From assembly GCA_963820545.1 (NCBI GenBank), contig CAWGAJ010000002.1, positions 1,054,001 through 1,118,000 of the forward strand: a stretch of DNA of 64,000 nt, written 5' to 3'. This stretch comes from CAWGAJ01 sp963820545 (GTDB lineage Bacteria; Planctomycetota; Planctomycetia; Pirellulales; Thermoguttaceae). This document shows, one piece after another, positions 1-10,203 of this stretch. A program made the translations under genes and the position numbers. Each line of letters opens with the position of its first letter. Positions within the stretch are counted from its first letter, which is position 1. The notes beneath the pieces were generated by a model. The model ran no database searches, was not told the origin of the DNA, and worked only from the letters and a program-made list of their open reading frames with translations.

Positions 1-76
1 CACCGGCGTCAAAACGCGTTTTTGTAGCAAGAAGTCGCTGCTGAAAGGGCATGCCGCGCAGGGCGAACAGAAATAA
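1..76 (+). CDS. C-terminal end of an unidentified protein (5' truncated by window edge)
   Basis: One frame is open from base 2 to a TAA stop at 74-76 and encodes a short basic tail ending in AAQGEQK. It lies 39 bases upstream of the STELLO-like gene on the same strand, so it may be the end of a co-transcribed gene. No family can be assigned from about 24 residues, and the open frame could be chance. Confidence 0.3.
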   Translation, partial: TGVKTRFCSKKSLLKGHAAQGEQK

Positions 77-115
77 TCCATTCTCTCGACCGAGCCAATC
101 AAGAGGTGTTTTTTT

Positions 116-1030
116 ATGAAAAAAGTCATCGTCTCCACCACCATCAATCCGCCCACCAAGGCGATCGAAGCCTTTCAAGCCATGCCGGACTGGGATCTGG
201 TTGTAATTGGCGACAAGAAAACGCCCAGTGATTATCGTCTGAAACGCGGCGTCTATGTCACTCCCGAGGAACAGGAAAAATACGATCCCGCCCTTTCTGA
301 AGCCATCGGCTGGAATAGTATTCAGCGCCGCAATTTCGGCTTCCTCTGGGCCAAAGACATGCACGCCGATATTGTGGCCGTGGTGGACGACGATAATATC
401 CCTTTGCCGGGCTGGGGCCAGAATCTCCTTGTCGGCAAGGAGGTTGAGGTCGACTATTACGAAACCGATCTGCCGGCCTTTGATCCCATAGGCGCCACAA
501 ACCATGGGCATTTATGGCATCGCGGCTATCCCCTCCAATTACTCCCTAAACGCGATTACAGTAAAAAAACGCGGCAGAAAGTCCGCGTCGATGTTCAAGC
601 CGATTTTTGGGATGGGGATCCTGATATCGACGCCGTCTGCCGCATTATTTATGCTCCCGAGTGCAAATTCGACGCAGACCGGTTTCCCTTGGCCGCAAAT
701 AAGATAGCGCCTTTCGACTCACAAAATACTTTTTTCAAAGGCGCGGCGCTAAAGGATTACTTTTTGTTCCCCCACGTGGGCCGCATGGACGACATCTGGG
801 GAGGATACTACTTCCAAGCCAAGGGATATCAAGTCGTCTTCAATAAGCCGTCGGTGTATCAAGCCCGGAACGTGCACGATTTGATTCGCGACATGCGTCA
901 GGAATACCTGGGCTATGAAAACAATCTCCAGATCGTGCAAGACGTTGCCCGCGATCCCGAGTCGATTCTGGCCTACATGTCCGGCCGCTCGGCCTGGGCA
1001 TTTCAGCTCTACCGCCGCCATTTCTCTTAA
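116..1030 (+). CDS. STELLO-like (DUF288) glycosyltransferase
   Basis: The 304-residue protein begins with a Rossmann-like strand (MKKVIVSTTINPPT) and has the VVIGDKKTP signature near residues 29-37 and the acidic run DDDN at 91-94. Both are typical of STELLO/DUF288 proteins, which resemble nucleotide-sugar-dependent GT-A glycosyltransferases; the DDD cluster would bind the metal-sugar nucleotide. There is no signal peptide or membrane segment, so it should be cytosolic. The start is supported by AAGAGGTG eight bases before the ATG. No other sugar gene is adjacent, so donor and acceptor cannot be predicted. The family is best known from plants, and a bacterial copy is less common. Family assignment rests on motif recall. 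Confidence 0.72.
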   Translation: MKKVIVSTTINPPTKAIEAFQAMPDWDLVVIGDKKTPSDYRLKRGVYVTPEEQEKYDPALSEAIGWNSIQRRNFGFLWAKDMHADIVAVVDDDNIPLPGWGQNLLVGKEVEVDYYETDLPAFDPIGATNHGHLWHRGYPLQLLPKRDYSKKTRQKVRVDVQADFWDGDPDIDAVCRIIYAPECKFDADRFPLAANKIAPFDSQNTFFKGAALKDYFLFPHVGRMDDIWGGYYFQAKGYQVVFNKPSVYQARNVHDLIRDMRQEYLGYENNLQIVQDVARDPESILAYMSGRSAWAFQLYRRHFS

Positions 1031-1209
1031 TGGTGAGTCTATTCTAAAATATTGAATATTGTTGGGATGAAAGTTGCACTGTCATCCCCAGTGTATTGCT
1101 TAGTGGTGACAGTACAACTGTTGCCCCAACGCACCGAATTAGCCTAGACGCAGTGCTACCATACCGCCTTAAACGCAATCGGTTCTAATAGTTTTTCGGT
1201 ACCGGGCGT

Positions 1210-1944
1210 TTAGCTTCCCCATTCCGAGGCAAAATTATCTTCAGGAGTCGGTTCCTCGGTAAGTGGAAGTGAAGGCGTCTGGGGAGATAATTCGGTAAGC
1301 ACATTAAAGCGGGCACGCTCGATGAGATCATTAACCATGCGCTGCACTTCGCTCACTGCTTCCACGGCGTTATCCAACAGCGCCTTGGCCTTGGGTTCGA
1401 AATAGTCCGCGTATTGATTCGTCAAGGTGGAACAGGAATGGGTGACTTTCTCCAGCGGCGTGTGCAAATCTTTTGCCACCACCCGGGCCAAGAGGCGCAG
1501 TTTTTTGGAAAACTGCTGTAATTCGTCGAATTGTTGTCGGTTCATGGTCAGCAGGCGGCGGTTTTCGGTGATTAAAGCGCGATGTTCAATGGCCTTGCGA
1601 ATGGTGATGGCCAATTGCACGTCGTCGCAGGGTTTGGTGAAGAAGTGATACACGCGGCCTTCGTTAATCGCGCGAAGGGCAAGAATGGTTGTCACGTTGC
1701 CGGTCAGCATGATGCGCATGGTATCGGGCACGTTTTCTGCGGCCCAGGCCAGCAGATCTCCACCTGAGATGCCGGGCATGAGTTCGTCGGCCACGATCAC
1801 ATCGACTTCACGTGTTTTCAGGATCCACATTGCCTCGTCGCCCGACTTGGCCGTTAGCAACTGATATGGCTGTTTCTTTAATGCCCGCACCAGGCCATAA
1901 AGTGTGTTGTCATCGTCGTCGACGATCAAAACAGTTGGTTTCAT
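1210..1944 (-). CDS. Response regulator with C-terminal DHp-like helices
   Basis: Residues 1-120 form a REC domain with acidic residues D9/D10, phospho-acceptor D53 (VIVADELMPG), T80 (MLTGN) and K103 (FTKPC). After a helical linker, residues 150-210 look like the dimerisation helices of a histidine kinase, but the H-box reads VAKDLHTPLEKV: the usual His is Lys. No ATPase domain follows. The protein is therefore probably a phosphorylated receiver that dimerises or docks on a kinase rather than a kinase itself. It heads a minus-strand cluster of three REC proteins (with the kinase at 2200-4376 and the REC-HD protein at 4432-5640). The sequence ends with a Pro/Glu-rich tail of unknown role. Confidence 0.8.
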   Translation of the reverse strand: MKPTVLIVDDDDNTLYGLVRALKKQPYQLLTAKSGDEAMWILKTREVDVIVADELMPGISGGDLLAWAAENVPDTMRIMLTGNVTTILALRAINEGRVYHFFTKPCDDVQLAITIRKAIEHRALITENRRLLTMNRQQFDELQQFSKKLRLLARVVAKDLHTPLEKVTHSCSTLTNQYADYFEPKAKALLDNAVEAVSEVQRMVNDLIERARFNVLTELSPQTPSLPLTEEPTPEDNFASEWGS

Positions 1945-2199
1945 GAAAAGATTCTCCTTGCACCCCGTTGAGAATCAACAATTTCCCGCGGCCCGCTTAT
2001 GTTAAAAAATAGCATTTAATTTTTTTCTTATCCAAGGGATTTATTCCTGGGCGGATTGTAATAAATAATCATCACCCACGCTTTAGTTTGATATCCGTAG
2101 AAGGAAAATGAATGTCGTGGTCGGTATCGGGTTTGTTCCTTAAAACAGCCTGATACACGTCGTATTTCTGTCGGGGCTATATCTTAAATTGTTGTTCGA

Positions 2200-4376
2200 T
2201 TATGGGGTAGTTACACGGTCACCCCCCCGTTTGCTGAAAATAGGCAAGCGGACAACGAACGTGGTGCCTTGTCCGCTTTGGGTTTGAAAATCGATTGTGC
2301 CACCGTGTTTTTTCGTGACGATGCCGTGCGCGATGAACAATCCTTGGCCGGTTCCTTTGCCGGGTTCCTTGGTGGTAAAAAACGGGTCGAAGATACGATG
2401 CCGGTGTTGCTCGGGAATGCCGGTCCCGGTGTCTACTACGCGGATTTCAGCCCAGTTGCCTTCTTGTCGGAGGCGGATGGTAATCGTTCCTTTTTTATCG
2501 CTTGGCGCGGCTTTTTTTGCCGCAACGGCCTGGGCGGCATTGACGATCAGATTGATGAGCACCTGGTTCAGTTCGCCCGGCAAGCACTCTACCAGCGGCA
2601 TTTGCGGATCGAAATCCTTGATCACGTCGGCCACGTATTTCCATTCATTATGGGAGATTATCAGTGTGTTTTCGATGGCATGGGCTAGATCGACGGGTTG
2701 CTTTTGCTCGCCTCCGGGATGAGAAAACTCTTTCATTGCGCGCACGATGGTTGCCACTCGGTTGACGCCTTCCAGCGATTGCTCGATGGCCTTGGGAATT
2801 TCTTGATGGAGGTAAGTAAAGTCGGCGTCGCGGAGCAATTTTTCCGCCTCCTCCAGTATCTCGGGGCGAAGCGTGTCGTCCTTGGCTGCCTGGAGAAGTT
2901 GTTGGAATTTGTCGAATATCGCGTTGATGTCGCTAAAAGCGTCGCGGAGAAAGCGGGTGTTGTCGCCCACGTATTGCGTGGGTGTGTTGATTTCGTGGGC
3001 GATGCCCGCCGCCAATTGGCCTACGGCCTCCAGTCGATGGGCTTGATCAAGTTCGCGTTCGATTTGTTTCCGTTCGATGAGTGTTCTCAGGCGTTCACTG
3101 ATTTCTTTCAGTAAAACCTCTTCTTCCGCAAGAAAGGGACCTTCCCCCTCCGCGGGTTTTTCTTGCAGATAGCAAACCTCCAAAGTCCCGTATTGATTTT
3201 GATCAACATAGATGGGGGAACTGATTTTCCAAGAGGTATCCTGAAAATTGCTTGTCTGGAATATTTTCCCTTTGAGGGTGATTCGAGCGCAGGTTATTTC
3301 GGGATATTGCCACCCGGTGGGAATCAGATTTACCACGCCTTGGAAAATGTCGTCCTCGTTTAGTTGGGGTTTTTGCAATAGTTCTGAAATCTTATGCAGA
3401 CAGTTGATCACTTGGACCTTGATACTCAATTTTCGCGTGAGATTGCGCAATTCTTCTTCCGCCAGGCGGCGTTTCTTTTCCTGCCTGTTTTTCTTCAGTC
3501 GGGCGTCCAGTGGCGGGGCAATATAGCGGGCGACATTTTCCAGCATTTCCTGTTCTTCGGGGAGATAATCCTCGGCCTTGTTCGCCACCCCGATAAAGCC
3601 GATCACTTCATCTTGGAAGACAAGCGGCACAATCAGACTTCTCGTGACCGGCTCGAGGGAAAGGGGAAAAGCAAAAAGTTCCTTTGCATAGAAGGACTTT
3701 TTTTGCAACAGGGCGGATTCCCAGGGGCTGCCTACCCAGCCTTCGCGCGGAACGCGGCGGCACTGGTTGAGGATATCTTGTTGATATCGCGGATCGGTTT
3801 TGATTCCGGCCAAAACTGCCGCGCCGTCTTCGTCGAAATAACTGAAAATGCCGTATTTGCTCCGCACCGCCCCGACAAGCACATCCAGAACCGCGCCATA
3901 CATCTCCTCCTCGGGATTGCTCAGGAAGATGTTGGCAATGCGGCTGCGCAAGGCGAGTTCCCGCTCCAACTGGACCCGTTCATCTTGGAGATGACGTTGA
4001 TTCAGGGTGTTTTCGATGACCACGGGAAGCAAATTGAGAAAACCGCCCTCGAGGTCTTTCACCAGGTAATCGCTCATGCCCAGTTTCATTGCCTCCACTG
4101 CGATGGTCTCGTTGCCCGTGCCCGTAACCATGATTGCCGGCGGCAAAACACCCAACGCTGCGATTGAACGCACCACGCCCAGTCCGCTGCCTTCCAGCAG
4201 TGTCTGATCCACGATCAATACATCATACGTGGAAGCCCGGAACTGCTTCAGCCCGCCCTCGGAGTCCACCGCGAGATCAACGACGTATCCCAACTTTTCC
4301 AAGCGCTTCTGTACCAGGGCGCCAAGGTTTGATCGTCTTCGATGTATAAAATACGGTATTTTTTCGCGCTGTTCAT
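2200..4376 (-). CDS. REC-GAF-histidine kinase hybrid (frameshifted at the REC start)
   Basis: The protein has an N-terminal REC domain, a GAF-like domain (about residues 150-300), coiled coils and a complete kinase core: H-box GIAHEINTPTQ, N-box VLINLIVNAAQAV, G-boxes DTGTGIPE and GKGTGQGL. It should autophosphorylate on the H-box His. The main open frame begins only at a TTG at 4302, but the missing REC start (MNSAKKYRILYIEDDQTL) is read in another frame from ATG 4376. One base is missing near 4322-4325, and restoring it gives 725 residues. The gap to the REC-HD gene is about 55 bases, so they are likely co-transcribed. The indel may be a sequence error. Confidence 0.82.
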
Positions 4377-4431
4377 GGAGGTGATGTCTTTTCGCGGCTG
4401 AAGGTGGTTTTTACTCAATCTTGATCGATGT

Positions 4432-5640
4432 TCACAAACGGCTCGCTGGCGCCGCTCCGCTTGTCGCCGGGAATAAAACGCCTGTGAGAGGATTCTCGTC
4501 GGCGGCCGGCACGAAAACCTTAATGGGCGTTTGGATGCCCACATTAACAACATAGTTGCGCAAAAAGGCGCGCATGGATGGGGTAACCTCCTGACCCTTG
4601 GCGCAAAGCAACGCGCCCTCCACGGAACGGACGTCTTCGGCCAAAACGGCGCCGTCCGATATCTCTTGCGGAAGCACGCGCCGCACCACGCGAACGTCGG
4701 TGATATGCATGACCTTGCGCAAGGCGGCGAGCACGTCGGGATGATACCATGTCTTTCGGTCGTTGATCACGGCCATGGCCAGATCATAATTCATGCCGCC
4801 CGATACAAGTGTGTCCCAATCCAAGGCCGCCTTGAGCAGATAAGCGCCGAGTACGGTCTCGGCGGCGCGGGATTCGTGCGGGATGTTTTGCCTGTCATGA
4901 TAAAGATCGTTTTGGTGAGCGATGATTTCGGCCACTTCCTCAAGACGGGGAATATTGATCAGCAGTTCCCTGCCGGTTTGCGGGTGCTCGAGAAAGACTT
5001 TTTCCTCGGCAAGGGAAAGCTTCTCGCCTTGGAAGACTTTGGTAAGTGTGTCTTGGGAAACGGCCACGCAGCCGATCTGCGAAAGCATGGCGGCGATTTC
5101 GATCATCCAGGTTCGCTGCAAGCCCATTTCCCCACACATCTGGCGGACCAGCCGATGCACCCGGGAAGCCCTGCTAAATGCCACCGGATTGACCAGCCCC
5201 AACACGTCGGTCAGCACCTTTATGCCGCCGCTAAGAGTATGAGAAAGTAGTTCGCGTTCCGCGTTGATCAGGCGATACTGCGCAAGACCCGATTCCAACG
5301 CCTTCGCAAACACCTCGGGCGGACAAGGCTTGGTCATGAAGCGGAAAATATGCCCTTCGTTAACCGCGTCCAAGGCGGTCTGCTGATCGGCATTGCCGGT
5401 CAACATCATGCGCACGCTGTCGGGCGCCATTTCCCTGACTTTGACCAGAAGCTGAATGCCGTTCATCCCGGGCATGCGCATGTCGGCAACGACAACCGCA
5501 TAAGGACCCTTGTGGGCAATCAGTTCCAAGGCTTCTTCACCGCCCAGGGCGCCTTCAATAATGAATTTTTTTCGCAATGCCCGCTGGTAGGCCTGCAATA
5601 CGCATGGATCGTCATCGACGCAAAGAATACGTTCGTTCAT
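4432..5640 (-). CDS. REC-HD domain response regulator with degenerate HD motif
   Basis: Residues 1-120 are a REC domain (CVDDDP, VVVADMRMPGMNG, MLTGN, MTKPC). The rest (about 140-340) follows the HD-GYP/HD_5 fold order of c-di-GMP phosphodiesterases, but the diagnostic HD pair is replaced: the segment reads AAMLSQIGCVAVS where active enzymes have a LLHDIGK-type motif. No GYP loop is visible; HPQTGRELL and AHQNDLYHD occupy the following metal-ligand positions. The domain is probably catalytically inactive and acts as a phospho-regulated interaction module. It appears to be the first gene of the minus-strand cluster. About 70 C-terminal residues resemble the small beta domain seen in related REC-HD proteins. 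Function beyond signalling is inference. Confidence 0.8.
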   Translation of the reverse strand: MNERILCVDDDPCVLQAYQRALRKKFIIEGALGGEEALELIAHKGPYAVVVADMRMPGMNGIQLLVKVREMAPDSVRMMLTGNADQQTALDAVNEGHIFRFMTKPCPPEVFAKALESGLAQYRLINAERELLSHTLSGGIKVLTDVLGLVNPVAFSRASRVHRLVRQMCGEMGLQRTWMIEIAAMLSQIGCVAVSQDTLTKVFQGEKLSLAEEKVFLEHPQTGRELLINIPRLEEVAEIIAHQNDLYHDRQNIPHESRAAETVLGAYLLKAALDWDTLVSGGMNYDLAMAVINDRKTWYHPDVLAALRKVMHITDVRVVRRVLPQEISDGAVLAEDVRSVEGALLCAKGQEVTPSMRAFLRNYVVNVGIQTPIKVFVPAADENPLTGVLFPATSGAAPASRL

Positions 5641-5917
5641 GTTGAGTGCTGTCCGATATTCACGGAAGGCGATATACCGGCCCGCCGCAAGAAAAAACTC
5701 AAAGTCGGCAGCCTATTTCAACTTAAAATTAGTTTATTTTCACCGCTGAGGTGGAATTAATGTATCAATGGCGGATGAAGGAATGCGGGAAATGTGGGAT
5801 TTGCGGCTTGTACAGCCTGATTTGAATTAAGGAGCGACCGTGGTCCTGCTCGGCTTGATGGTCGGATAGCAGATGGGGAAATCAGATTGGTCGCATTCCC
5901 GGAGAAAAAAAGATGAC

Positions 5918-5966
5918 CAAAAATTTCGCCCCTTTTACGAAAATGATTAGCGTAAAAGGGGCGAAA
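5918..5966 (-). terminator. Rho-independent terminator after the PEP-CTERM gene
   Basis: Arms at 5924-5939 and 5951-5966 are perfect 16-base inverted repeats around an 11-base loop. On the minus strand the hairpin is followed by a T run, and it lies 32 bases past the stop of the gene at 5998-6648. The remainder of 5641-5997 shows no gene. Confidence 0.8.
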
Positions 5967-5997
5967 GAATGTATATTAGATTTTATTTAATCAAATA

Positions 5998-6648
5998 TCA
6001 GGCAAAACGTCGCCGGATGAAAACCAAACTTAGCAATCCACAAGCCAAGAGCACAAATGTGCCGGGCTCAGGCGTGGGGAGCATCTCCTGGGTATAATTG
6101 ATGGTACCGCTATAGGTGAAATTAACCTTGTAGCCGAACTCCAATGTACCGGGAGTCGCCTCCGGCGGCGATGACAAAACTGGCGTGCCGGCATAATAGT
6201 CGATACTCCCCATATATTGATGATACGTGTTGTGGGCGTCATAATGCCCGCCCCCAGTTACAGACGTGATAACAGAATTGGGATTCCAATTACTGGGATC
6301 GGTTACGAAAGCCGAATTGGCAACAATCGAGAAAGATTGATCCATGTAAATATTGATGTGATAATCGGTCCAGGTAGTTCCAGTGTCGTTTTCAATAGAA
6401 TTGGTGATCTTGAGATTAGGATCTCCATCTGAATCGAACTCTCCTACGATATGACCATAATCCCATAGATTATGTGTACCGCTTATCCCCATTTCGTATT
6501 CACCAGCCGAAGGCTCATTCCAACTTGAATTAGTGCAGGTGATAACACCATCGCCATCGTCCGAGCAAGTCCAAGACAAGATGTCTGCTTGGCTGATAGA
6601 AGCACAACCCAGAATCACGAAAATAATTGCGAATGTTCTCATTCTCAT
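5998..6648 (-). CDS. PEP-CTERM sorted exported protein
   Basis: An N-terminal signal peptide (MRMRTFAIIFVILGCASISQA) and a C-terminal PEP-CTERM anchor (PTPEPGTFVLLACG, then hydrophobic residues and IRRRF) define a protein exported by Sec and processed by an exosortase. The mature part, about 170 residues rich in Ser, Thr, Asn and Gly, resembles no known enzyme. The start at 6648 is preferred to the longer frame from 6684 because AAGGTG lies nine bases upstream and it places the signal peptide at the N-terminus. A strong terminator follows. The exosortase is not in this window. The role is probably surface or extracellular matrix, inferred from sorting signals only. Confidence 0.85.
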   Translation of the reverse strand: MRMRTFAIIFVILGCASISQADILSWTCSDDGDGVITCTNSSWNEPSAGEYEMGISGTHNLWDYGHIVGEFDSDGDPNLKITNSIENDTGTTWTDYHINIYMDQSFSIVANSAFVTDPSNWNPNSVITSVTGGGHYDAHNTYHQYMGSIDYYAGTPVLSSPPEATPGTLEFGYKVNFTYSGTINYTQEMLPTPEPGTFVLLACGLLSLVFIRRRFA

Positions 6649-7156
6649 AGAAGCACCTTTTCTTTCGATTTCCCTAGGGGCCAAAAATGTTTTGTGGTTC
6701 TTAACAATCTAATAACAAAAAAGCCTTCACGACCGCCACTCGCATGAAACCAGCGCCCAAGAGGATACAAGGCTAAAAGAAAACTTGGCAGCGCTTAACC
6801 ATCCCAGATGGGATGGCCGTTTCCGCGAAAGTTCAGACGTGAAAGCGCTACCTCAATGTTTGTTTTTCAGAATGCTATCAGTAAATCTAGGACCGCCCTA
6901 ATCACGTCATTCAGGCAATCCTTATTTAATGATTCTAAATAATAAAATATTTTTGTCAAGCGTCACAAACAGAAATAATTTAATTAAACAATACTAATAT
7001 GATTTATATTTTTACTCAGAAATTTCTTGTCCATCTATTGAGGGGCATGGTCTGGCAAATAAATAAAGAGCATCTCTGAAGACGCTCCTTTTTACAATTG
7101 GAGCTCGTCTCCAGAGAGGCTCTTATGGATGAATGACCGGTCCGAACGGGACTCGC
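6649..7156. other. Intergenic, AT-rich, no gene seen
   Basis: This 508-base stretch holds no convincing reading frame. The part at 6940-7010 is very AT-rich and could carry the promoter of the PEP-CTERM gene. Near 7060-7125 there are loosely related GAGC/GCTC segments that may form a weak hairpin at the 3' end of the epimerase gene. Nothing else is recognisable. Confidence 0.5.
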
Positions 7157-8365
7157 TTACTGTACGCTGAATTTATGCATCGTGTAGTGCTTGTAGGTTT
7201 CTCCCGGGCGCAACACGGTGTTGGGGAAGGCCTTTTGGTTGGGCGAATCGGGATAATGCTGGGTTTCCAGGCAGCAGCCGGCATGTTTTTGGTAGCTTTT
7301 CCCCCCTCCGGATACCGACCCGTCGAGGAAGTTGCCGCTGTAGAACTGCACGGCTGGTTCGGTGGTGTAGATTTCCATTATCCGGCCGCTCTTAGGCTCT
7401 ACGATTTTTGCCACCAAGGTAAGGGCTTCGCCCGGTTTCTTGTTGAGCACGTAGCAATGATCGTATCCGCCCGGGACCTGAGCGATGCGCGAGCCGATTG
7501 TCATGGGAGTATTGAAGTCCATGGGGGTGCCCTTGACTGGCTTGACTTCGCCCAGCGGGATCAGCCCTGCATCGACCGGTAAATAACCGTTGGCGTTGAG
7601 CATTAGCTCATGACCGAGGATATCGCCCGATCCCGCGCCCGCCAGGTTCCAATAGGCGTGGTTGGTGAGATTCACCACCGTGGGCTTATCGGTAGTGGCG
7701 GTATATTCCATTTTCAGTTCATTCTGATCCGTTAGGCTGTAGATCACCTGGGCGGTAAGCGTGCCGGGATAGCCTTCCTCGCCGTCGGGGCTCACGTAGG
7801 TGAACTTCACGCCCACGGAATCCTTCTTTTCGATTTGCTCCGCCTTCCACACGACCTTGTCGAAACCCTTTAGCCCGCCGTGCAGGGCGTTTTCGCCGTC
7901 GTTTGTGGCCAGGGTGTATTGTCTGCCGTCGAGGGTGAATTTGCCCTTGGCGATGCGGTTGGCGTAGCGGCCCACCGTGCAGCCGAAGTACGGCGTGTCC
8001 TTTTTCATGTAATCTTCCAGCGAATCGCGGAAGAGGTTGATGTTTTCCAGCTTGCCGTTGCGGTCGGGCACTTCCATGTCGATGATCGTCGCCCCATAAG
8101 TAATGATTTTCACTTTCAAGCCGTTGGCGTTGGTCAGTGTATAGAGATTAACCGCGACGCCGTCCGGAGTTTTGCCGTAGGGTTCTGTTTTGATAGACAT
8201 TTTCTTTTCACTCTCGATTGTGTTAGGGGTGGTGGGGGAAGATATTTCCGATTGGTTTGGGGAACTGCCCGCGGCGGGTTTGTTTGCTTGCGGGGTGCAC
8301 CCCAGAGCGAGCAATAACGCCCCGCCGAGCGCAATCGAAAGCCATCGTTTCCATGAGATATTCAT
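7157..8365 (-). CDS. galM: Aldose 1-epimerase (galactose mutarotase), lipoprotein form
   Basis: The enzyme interconverts alpha and beta anomers of hexoses. From about residue 60 the protein matches the mutarotase family: LKVKIITYGATIIDMEVPDRNG at the start, FGCTVGRYANRI, ALHGG (catalytic His), NLTNHAYWNLAG and PGYDHCYVLN-type motifs (here PGGYDHCYV), and a C-terminal FLETQHYPD-like CLETQHYPDSPNQ. An N-terminal lipoprotein signal with lipobox LALGC followed by a Ser/Pro/Asn linker suggests anchoring in the periplasm, unlike cytosolic GalM; an internal ATG at the mature domain could also give a cytosolic form. It follows the TPR gene by 72 bases on the same strand. Length 402 fits the family plus the linker. 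Confidence 0.9.
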   Translation of the reverse strand: MNISWKRWLSIALGGALLLALGCTPQANKPAAGSSPNQSEISSPTTPNTIESEKKMSIKTEPYGKTPDGVAVNLYTLTNANGLKVKIITYGATIIDMEVPDRNGKLENINLFRDSLEDYMKKDTPYFGCTVGRYANRIAKGKFTLDGRQYTLATNDGENALHGGLKGFDKVVWKAEQIEKKDSVGVKFTYVSPDGEEGYPGTLTAQVIYSLTDQNELKMEYTATTDKPTVVNLTNHAYWNLAGAGSGDILGHELMLNANGYLPVDAGLIPLGEVKPVKGTPMDFNTPMTIGSRIAQVPGGYDHCYVLNKKPGEALTLVAKIVEPKSGRIMEIYTTEPAVQFYSGNFLDGSVSGGGKSYQKHAGCCLETQHYPDSPNQKAFPNTVLRPGETYKHYTMHKFSVQ

Positions 8366-8437
8366 TGTCTTCTCCTCTTGGTAATGTGAATTTACTGATG
8401 CGGCGCACGGGGCGGACTGATCCGCGATATTGATTGC

Positions 8438-10203
8438 TCAATTGCGAATCGAGTCGGCGCCGGTGCGCATGCTGGTAATTATTTCTCGACTTTTTCTGGC
8501 GTCGGCGTTGTTCGGATCGAGTTCCAGGATTTTTTCGAAATCGGCCAACGCGCGATCCAAGTCGCCCAGTTTATAATAAGTATATCCGCGATTGGCATAC
8601 GCGGGAATGTACTTGGGATCAAGCCGGATTGCCAGGGTGTAATCGGTCAAGGCTTGTTCCAGATTATCCTTTTTCCGGTAAGCTAGGCCGCGATTGTAAT
8701 GCGCCTCGGCAAAACGCGGATAGAGCTTGATCGCCTGATCGTACTCGGCGATGGCTTTGTCGAGTTCGCCTTGCTTGTGCAGGGCCGTGCCTTGTTGGGA
8801 ACGTTGCTGAGCTTCCTCCTTGGCCTGAAGCAGTATTTCTTCCAGGCGATCGACTATTTTGCCGCGTTTTTCCTTGTCTTCCGCACGTCCCCAGTTTTTG
8901 TACTCTTCCGGCGGCGCCGGATTGAGCGCGATCGTTTCCTTATATTCCTCCAAGGCCTTTTCGATGTCGTTTTTTTCAATGGCGATCATGGCCTTCTGAA
9001 AATGGGCCTCGGCATAGTGCGAATCCGACTGCAAGGCCTTGTCGTAATCGCCCAGCGCCTTGTCCAGATCGCCTTTGAGATAACTGGCATAACCGTGGTA
9101 GTACCAAGACTCTGGATCGTCGGGAGCGAGTTTAACCGCTTGTTCCAGATCGGCCGTGGCCATTTCCATTTCGCCTTTATTCAACAAGGCGCGGCCGCGC
9201 TCGCGAAAGGCAAAGGCGTAATTCGGATCCAGGCGCACGGCCTCGCTCAGTTCGGCCAATGCCTGTTCCGTTTCGCCTTTGCCCAGCAAGGCAAAACCCC
9301 GGGTAAAATGGAAAGAAGGCTCTTGCGGCGACATTTTCAGGGCCTTATCCAAATCGGCCAGAGCGGCGTCAAAATCTTTCTTCATGGCCCGGGCGTTGCC
9401 CCGATCACACCAGGTTTCAGGATCCTGCGGTTCAAGTTGTATTGCGCGGGAATAATCGGCAATGGCCCGATCCCAATCGCCCAACTGCGAAAAGGCCGCC
9501 CCGCGGCTGGCATAAGCGGCCGCGTCATTGGGAGTAAGGCGAATTGCTTGATTCAGATCGGCCAAGGCAGGCCCAATCTCGCCCTTTTGCAAGCGGACAA
9601 AGCCCCGATCGCGATAAGCATCCGCGTAGTTGGGATACAAGCGTATGGCAGCGGTATAATCGGCTAGCGCCTTCTCGATTTCGCCTTTGCGAAAATAGGT
9701 AAACGCCCGGTTGAAATATATCCTGCCGCCGGTAGGGGCCAATTTGATGGCAATATTGAAATCCAAAATCGCCTTGTCATATTCTCCCTTGCCGGTATAG
9801 GCCATGCCCCGGTCGCAATACGCCGCGGCATAATTCGCGTCGAGCATGATCGCCCGGTTGAAGAGCACAATCGCGGCATCGAGGTTGCCTTTATCCATGG
9901 CTTCCATGGCCTTGTTATAAGGCTCGGCGGCGGGGCTGGCGGCCTCTGCGTCGGACAACTTTTTACCGCTTAGCAGATCGGCTTTCTGCTTTTCAGCGTC
10001 GAGTTTCCTCAGGCCGGGCAGAAAACGGAACCGCGGCCCCTCGGGTACTGGAGAATCTGGCGAATCGGCTGGCTCGGCGCCGTCCGCACCGCGCACTGCA
10101 CTAAACGGCCTCGTGGGGCCTGCGACCAGGCTGCCGTGTACGTCATAGCAATCACAGCCAGCGCGAGAGTAAAAACCGTACAACTTCTAAATGCTTTATG
10201 CAC
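8438..10203 (-). CDS. Exported tetratricopeptide-repeat protein (frameshifted near N-terminus)
   Basis: Most of the protein consists of about twelve 34-residue TPR units (for example AAYCDRGMAYTGKGEYDKAI), broken by a charged region near residue 400, so it is a protein-interaction scaffold. The long frame starts without a signal peptide, but another frame upstream encodes one: GTG at 10203 gives MHKAFRSCTVFTLALAV ending in AAWSQA, preceded by GGAGGA seven bases before the start. Adding one G to the run at 10115-10118 joins them into 588 residues. The protein is therefore probably periplasmic. It precedes the epimerase gene on the same strand. Partner proteins are unknown; the indel is probably a sequence error. 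Confidence 0.82.

Noticed and set aside
3394..4167. A 257-residue plus-strand open frame inside the hybrid histidine kinase
   Set aside because: It is antisense to a gene with intact kinase motifs and shows no domain of its own.
8699..9667. A 322-residue plus-strand open frame opposite the TPR gene
   Set aside because: It is the antisense of TPR repeats, which give long spurious frames in GC-rich DNA.
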